DNA of 9,425 nucleotides from the NCBI GenBank assembly GCA_002410555.1, contig DHSR01000050.1:1-9425 (forward strand). The letters run 5' to 3'. A program made the translations under genes and the position numbers. Shown here piece by piece: positions 7,812 to 9,425 of the stretch. Below the pieces are notes generated by a model. That model was not told the DNA's origin. It made no database searches and saw nothing but the letters and a program-made list of their open reading frames with translations. Source of the stretch: Bacteroidales bacterium UBA5281 (GTDB lineage Bacteria; Bacteroidota; Bacteroidia; Bacteroidales; Lentimicrobiaceae). Position 1 is the stretch's first letter, and every line of letters starts with the position of its first letter.

Positions 7812-7860
7812 GCAAACGGCAATTTAAATGATGAATAAATGTGCGGAGTTTGCAGCAAAC
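7812..7860 (-). promoter_or_regulatory. Possible start-site sequestering switch in the leader
   Basis: On the minus strand the leader contains gtttgc (7860-7855), then gcaaac (7853-7848), then a second gtttgc (7817-7812) that touches the ATG at 7811. The middle gcaaac can pair with either copy. Pairing with the second would bury the bases just before the start codon. This could be the translational output of the riboswitch, but the stems are only six base pairs. Confidence 0.3.
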
Positions 7861-7863
7861 GTG

Positions 7864-7912
7864 AAAAACCCAATTGAAAACAGCCGAAATACAATACCAA
7901 AGGCCGGGTTTT
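7864..7912 (-). terminator. Weak candidate terminator in the riboswitch expression platform
   Basis: On the minus strand aaaaccc (7912-7906) is complementary to gggtttt (7871-7865) across a loop of about 34 bases, and the second arm runs into five Ts (7868-7864). It lies between the aptamer and the first gene, where a riboswitch terminator would sit. The stem is short and AT-rich and the loop is long, so this is only a candidate. Confidence 0.25.
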
Positions 7913-7954
7913 CCGATTCGCAGTTCATTCTCCGTAAACTACAAAATCCACCAG

Positions 7955-8116
7955 GCAATGGCAGGTCTTCTGACTTACTCCGTTTGTTTTCAACGCCTTC
8001 CCATTCGTTGGGGATGAACAGTGGCTTTTTGGTTGAAACCTTTGTTAGAGCTTACAGCAGCGGGAACTGTAGCCGAATTTCACGGCATTCCCTTTTATCC
8101 GTTTCCGGTCCATTGC
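7955..8116 (-). promoter_or_regulatory. Cobalamin riboswitch (B12 element)
   Basis: Read on the minus strand, the element shows the conserved cobalamin-aptamer parts in order. There is an aaaagggaa core near 8096-8088, the arm around gccgtgaaattcggc (8086-8072), cagttcccgc (8069-8060), gccactg (8025-8019), gggaaggcgttg (8002-7991) and the B12-box end agtcagaagacctgcc (7975-7960). The closing stem P1 is seven perfect pairs, gcaatgg (8116-8110) with ccattgc (7961-7955). It precedes the DUF6580, DUF4465, btuB-like and btuG-like genes by about 144 bases. Adenosylcobalamin or a related corrinoid should repress the unit. The output mechanism is not clear from sequence. Confidence 0.95.
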
Positions 8117-8120
8117 GCTG

Positions 8121-8153
8121 CAAAGGTAGGGAGAATACCTTATGATGTGCAAA
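8121..8153 (-). promoter_or_regulatory. Bacteroidota-type promoter of the B12 operon
   Basis: On the minus strand a TTTG (8153-8150) is followed after 21 bases by TACCTTTG (8128-8121), an exact match to the Bacteroidota -7 consensus TAnnTTTG. Transcription would begin about five to seven bases downstream, at or near 8116, which is where riboswitch helix P1 begins. The agreement of the two signals supports both. Confidence 0.8.
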
Positions 8154-8206
8154 TTTTAAGAGAATATATTTTTTGGGCAGATGATGATTTCACCCCGTTG
8201 GGGCTT

Positions 8207-8230
8207 GAGGTATTAGCTGAGGTATTAGCC
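8207..8230. repeat. Two tandem 12-bp units
   Basis: gaggtattagct (8207-8218) is followed directly by gaggtattagcc (8219-8230), between the first CCCCGTTGGGG palindrome and the first long palindrome. A related gaggtatta occurs again at 8519-8527, beyond the left array. Confidence 0.6.
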
Positions 8231-8334
8231 CAGACCTTCGATCTGGGTTGGTGTTTTCCCAGACCTTCGATCTGGGTTGGTGTTTTCCCAGACCTTCGAT
8301 CTGGGTTGATGTTTTCCCAGACCTTCGATCTGGG
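8229..8334. repeat. 29-bp short-unit sub-array
   Basis: There are four 19-base palindromes with 10-base spacers (ttggtgtttt, twice, then ttgatgtttt). Compared with the 57-bp unit, each short unit lacks exactly 28 bases, including the whole gccccgttggggc hairpin. They look like deletion derivatives of the long unit that were then amplified, or the ancestral form before the second hairpin was gained. Confidence 0.85.
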
Positions 8335-8577
8335 TTAATGATTGGCGCCCCGTTGGGGCTTGGGGGTGTTTTCTCAGACCTTCGATCTGGGTTAATGATT
8401 GCCGCCCCGTTGGGGCTTGGGGGTGTTTTCCCAGACCTTCGATCTGGGTTAATGATTGGCGCCCCGTTGGGGTTTAAGGAGTGTTTTGAATGAAGGTTTG
8501 CTCCAGGTAAAATAGTTTGAGGTATTAAAGGATTGGACATTATTGATGAAATTTTTGTAATTTTAGGAAGAAAATAA

Positions 8578-8654
8578 ACTCCAAAGGAGTGCCATCACTA
8601 ACTCAGGGCGCAGCCCCGTGATGGTGATGTAATAAACAACAGCCCCAACGGGGC
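8578..8654. repeat. Three hairpins in the transposase leader
   Basis: Three perfect or composite palindromes lie upstream of the transposase. The first is ACTCC-AAA-GGAGT (8578-8590). The second is a composite stem ccatcac/gtgatgg (8592-8598 with 8618-8624) enclosing gggc-gca-gccc (8606-8616). The third is GCCCC-AAC-GGGGC (8642-8654), whose last base is 16 bases before the ATG. The third is the exact reverse complement of the gccccgttggggc hairpin of the arrays. They are candidate recognition hairpins for the transposase, or could affect its translation. Confidence 0.75.
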
Positions 8655-8670
8655 ATAATCATAACACGCT

Positions 8671-9123
8671 ATGCCACAATCATTAGTAAGAAATTATCTG
8701 CACATTACTTTCAGCACAAAAAACAGGGAAGCCCTTATTTACCCGGAGATAGAAGAAGAATTATTCAAATATCTTGGTGGAATCTGCAAGAACCTCGAGT
8801 GTAATCCTATACAGGTAGGCGGCCATAAAGAACATGTGCATATTCTATGCCTATTATCTCAAAAAGTTGCCTTAATGAAACTGATTGAAGAAGTTAAAAC
8901 CCATTCATCCAAATGGATAAAGACAAAAGGTGATAAATGGAAGAACTTTTACTGGCAACATGGATATGGTGCTTTTTCAGTCAATCCGACTGGAATTGAA
9001 GTGGTTAAAAATTATATTATAAATCAACGGGTACATCATGAAAAACGAACTTTTCAAGACGAGTATATAGCCTTTTTGAAAAAATATAATGTTGAATACG
9101 ATGAACGATATGTTTGGGATTAA
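8671..9123 (+). CDS. HUH (Y1) single-strand transposase, IS200-like / REP-associated, 150 aa
   Basis: This is a full-length small transposase of the TnpA_Y1 fold. It starts MPQSLVRNYLHITFSTKNRE, the standard opening of this family. The HUH metal-binding motif is EHVHIL with His55 and His57. The catalytic tyrosine is Tyr115 in NYIINQ, with Gln119 as the usual third ligand. WQHGYGAFSVN at 95-105 and the ending YDERYVWD are also typical. Such enzymes nick and rejoin single-stranded DNA at hairpins. The gene is intact, AT-rich compared with the flanking arrays, and immediately followed by the right array (4 bases after the gene by array phase). A lone Y1 gene among multiplied palindromes is the arrangement of RAYTs, which are linked to REP sequences. 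An ordinary IS200-like element that landed in a repeat array is the alternative. Confidence 0.92.
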   Translation: MPQSLVRNYLHITFSTKNREALIYPEIEEELFKYLGGICKNLECNPIQVGGHKEHVHILCLLSQKVALMKLIEEVKTHSSKWIKTKGDKWKNFYWQHGYGAFSVNPTGIEVVKNYIINQRVHHEKRTFQDEYIAFLKKYNVEYDERYVWD

Positions 9124-9124
9124 A

Positions 9125-9425
9125 GGTTAATGATTGGCGCCCCTTTGGGGCTTGAGAGGTGTTTTCTCAGACCTTCGATCTGGGTTAATGATTGCTGCCT
9201 CGTTGGGGCTTGGGGGTGTTTTCCCAGACCTTCGATCTGGGTTAATGATTGGCGCCCCGTTGGGGCTTGGGGGTGTTTTCCCAGACCTTCGATCTGGGTT
9301 AATGATTGCCGCCCCGTTGGGGCTTGGAGGTGTTTTCCCAGATCTTCGATCTGGGGAAAAGATTTCGCCCCGTTGGCGCTTGGGGGTGTTTTCCCAGACC
9401 TACGATCTGGGTTAATGATTGCCGC
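9125..9425. repeat. Right tandem palindromic repeat array, open at window edge
   Basis: Five copies of the long palindrome start at 9166, 9223, 9280, 9337 and 9393. The spacing is 57 bases except for a final step of 56. Each is preceded by a GCCCC...GGGGC-type palindrome (9139-9151 has loop TTT; the one near 9367-9377 is degraded). The unit matches the long unit of the left array in sequence and orientation. Variants include ctcagacc in the first copy, gatcttcg in the fourth and gacctacg in the fifth. The array continues beyond the window. There is no sign of real coding sequence. Confidence 0.93.

Larger units (their letters stand above)
8193..8487. repeat. Left tandem palindromic repeat array
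   Basis: The array starts with a lone CCCCGTTGGGG palindrome (8193-8203). Then come six copies of cccagaccttcgatctggg starting at 8229, 8258, 8287, 8316, 8373 and 8430. The first four are spaced 29 bases apart and the later ones 57. Long units add gccccgttggggc plus the flanks ttaatgattg and ttgggggtgtttt. Copies are nearly identical; the fifth palindrome starts ctc instead of ccc. The array ends within a unit at gtgtttt (8487). Both palindromes can fold as hairpins in single-stranded DNA or RNA, like REP/BIME elements. Apparent reading frames through it exist because 57 is a multiple of three. Confidence 0.93.
8488..9124 (+). mobile_element. IS200-like / RAYT-type transposase module inside the repeat array
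   Basis: This segment separates the left and right halves of the repeat array and carries the HUH transposase gene with about 180 bases of hairpin-rich leader. The left array stops after gtgtttt and the right one resumes at ggttaatg, so the module stands in place of one cccagacc...ctg palindrome. The ends are inferred from the loss of array phase. No target-site duplication is seen, as expected for Y1 transposases. Confidence 0.6.

Noticed and set aside
7828..8145. Plus-strand reading frame across the riboswitch region
   Set aside because: It is fully explained by the conserved cobalamin aptamer on the opposite strand.
8229..8448. CRISPR array, because of regularly spaced 19-base palindromic repeats
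   Set aside because: The spacers are themselves identical between units, the units vary between 29 and 57 bases, and there are no cas genes; this is a tandem REP-like array.
8190..8540. Open reading frames through the left repeat array on both strands, encoding repetitive peptides such as PNGAPIINPDRRSGKT
   Set aside because: The frames stay open only because the 57-bp unit is a multiple of three and lacks stops; the same sequence is open on both strands and the signal is palindromic, not coding.
9134..9415. Open reading frame through the right repeat array
   Set aside because: Same repeat-derived artefact; no start context and no non-repeat sequence.

Overview
The window most likely comes from a member of the Bacteroidota. 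One gene ends in a type IX secretion (T9SS) sorting tail. A promoter matches the phylum's TTTG / TAnnTTTG pattern. A TonB-dependent receptor is paired with a BtuG-like surface propeller lipoprotein, and start sites lack strong Shine-Dalgarno sequences. No species can be named from the sequence alone.

Layout. (1) Positions 1-1381 are AT-rich. They hold two co-directional small genes of unknown function (137-622 and 635-1057, + strand) and a possible decayed third ORF (1069-1381). (2) 1328-1819 (- strand) is a stand-alone, divergent CinA C-terminal-domain protein. (3) 1976-8153 (- strand) is a cobalamin (vitamin B12) acquisition locus. In transcription order it has a Bacteroidota-type promoter (8153-8121), a cobalamin riboswitch (8116-7955), a small multi-pass membrane protein of DUF6580 type, a secreted DUF4465 protein with a T9SS tail, a BtuB-like TonB-dependent receptor and a BtuG-like beta-propeller lipoprotein. 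(4) 8191-9425 is a repeat/transposase block. A single-domain HUH (Y1, IS200-like/RAYT-type) transposase gene at 8671-9123 (+) sits inside a tandem array of 57-bp units, each carrying two short palindromes. The array continues off the right edge.

How the parts work together. When B12 is scarce the riboswitch should allow expression of the locus. The propeller lipoprotein and probably the secreted DUF4465 protein capture corrinoid at the surface, the BtuB-like receptor imports it across the outer membrane using TonB energy, and the DUF6580 protein is the candidate inner-membrane step. No BtuC, BtuD or BtuF gene is visible in the window. The most interesting points are the T9SS-exported DUF4465 protein as a possible analogue of BtuH-class B12 binders, the small membrane protein as first gene of the operon, and the transposase module that interrupts a 57-bp repeat exactly at its palindrome and has an inverted copy of the array hairpin upstream of its gene.
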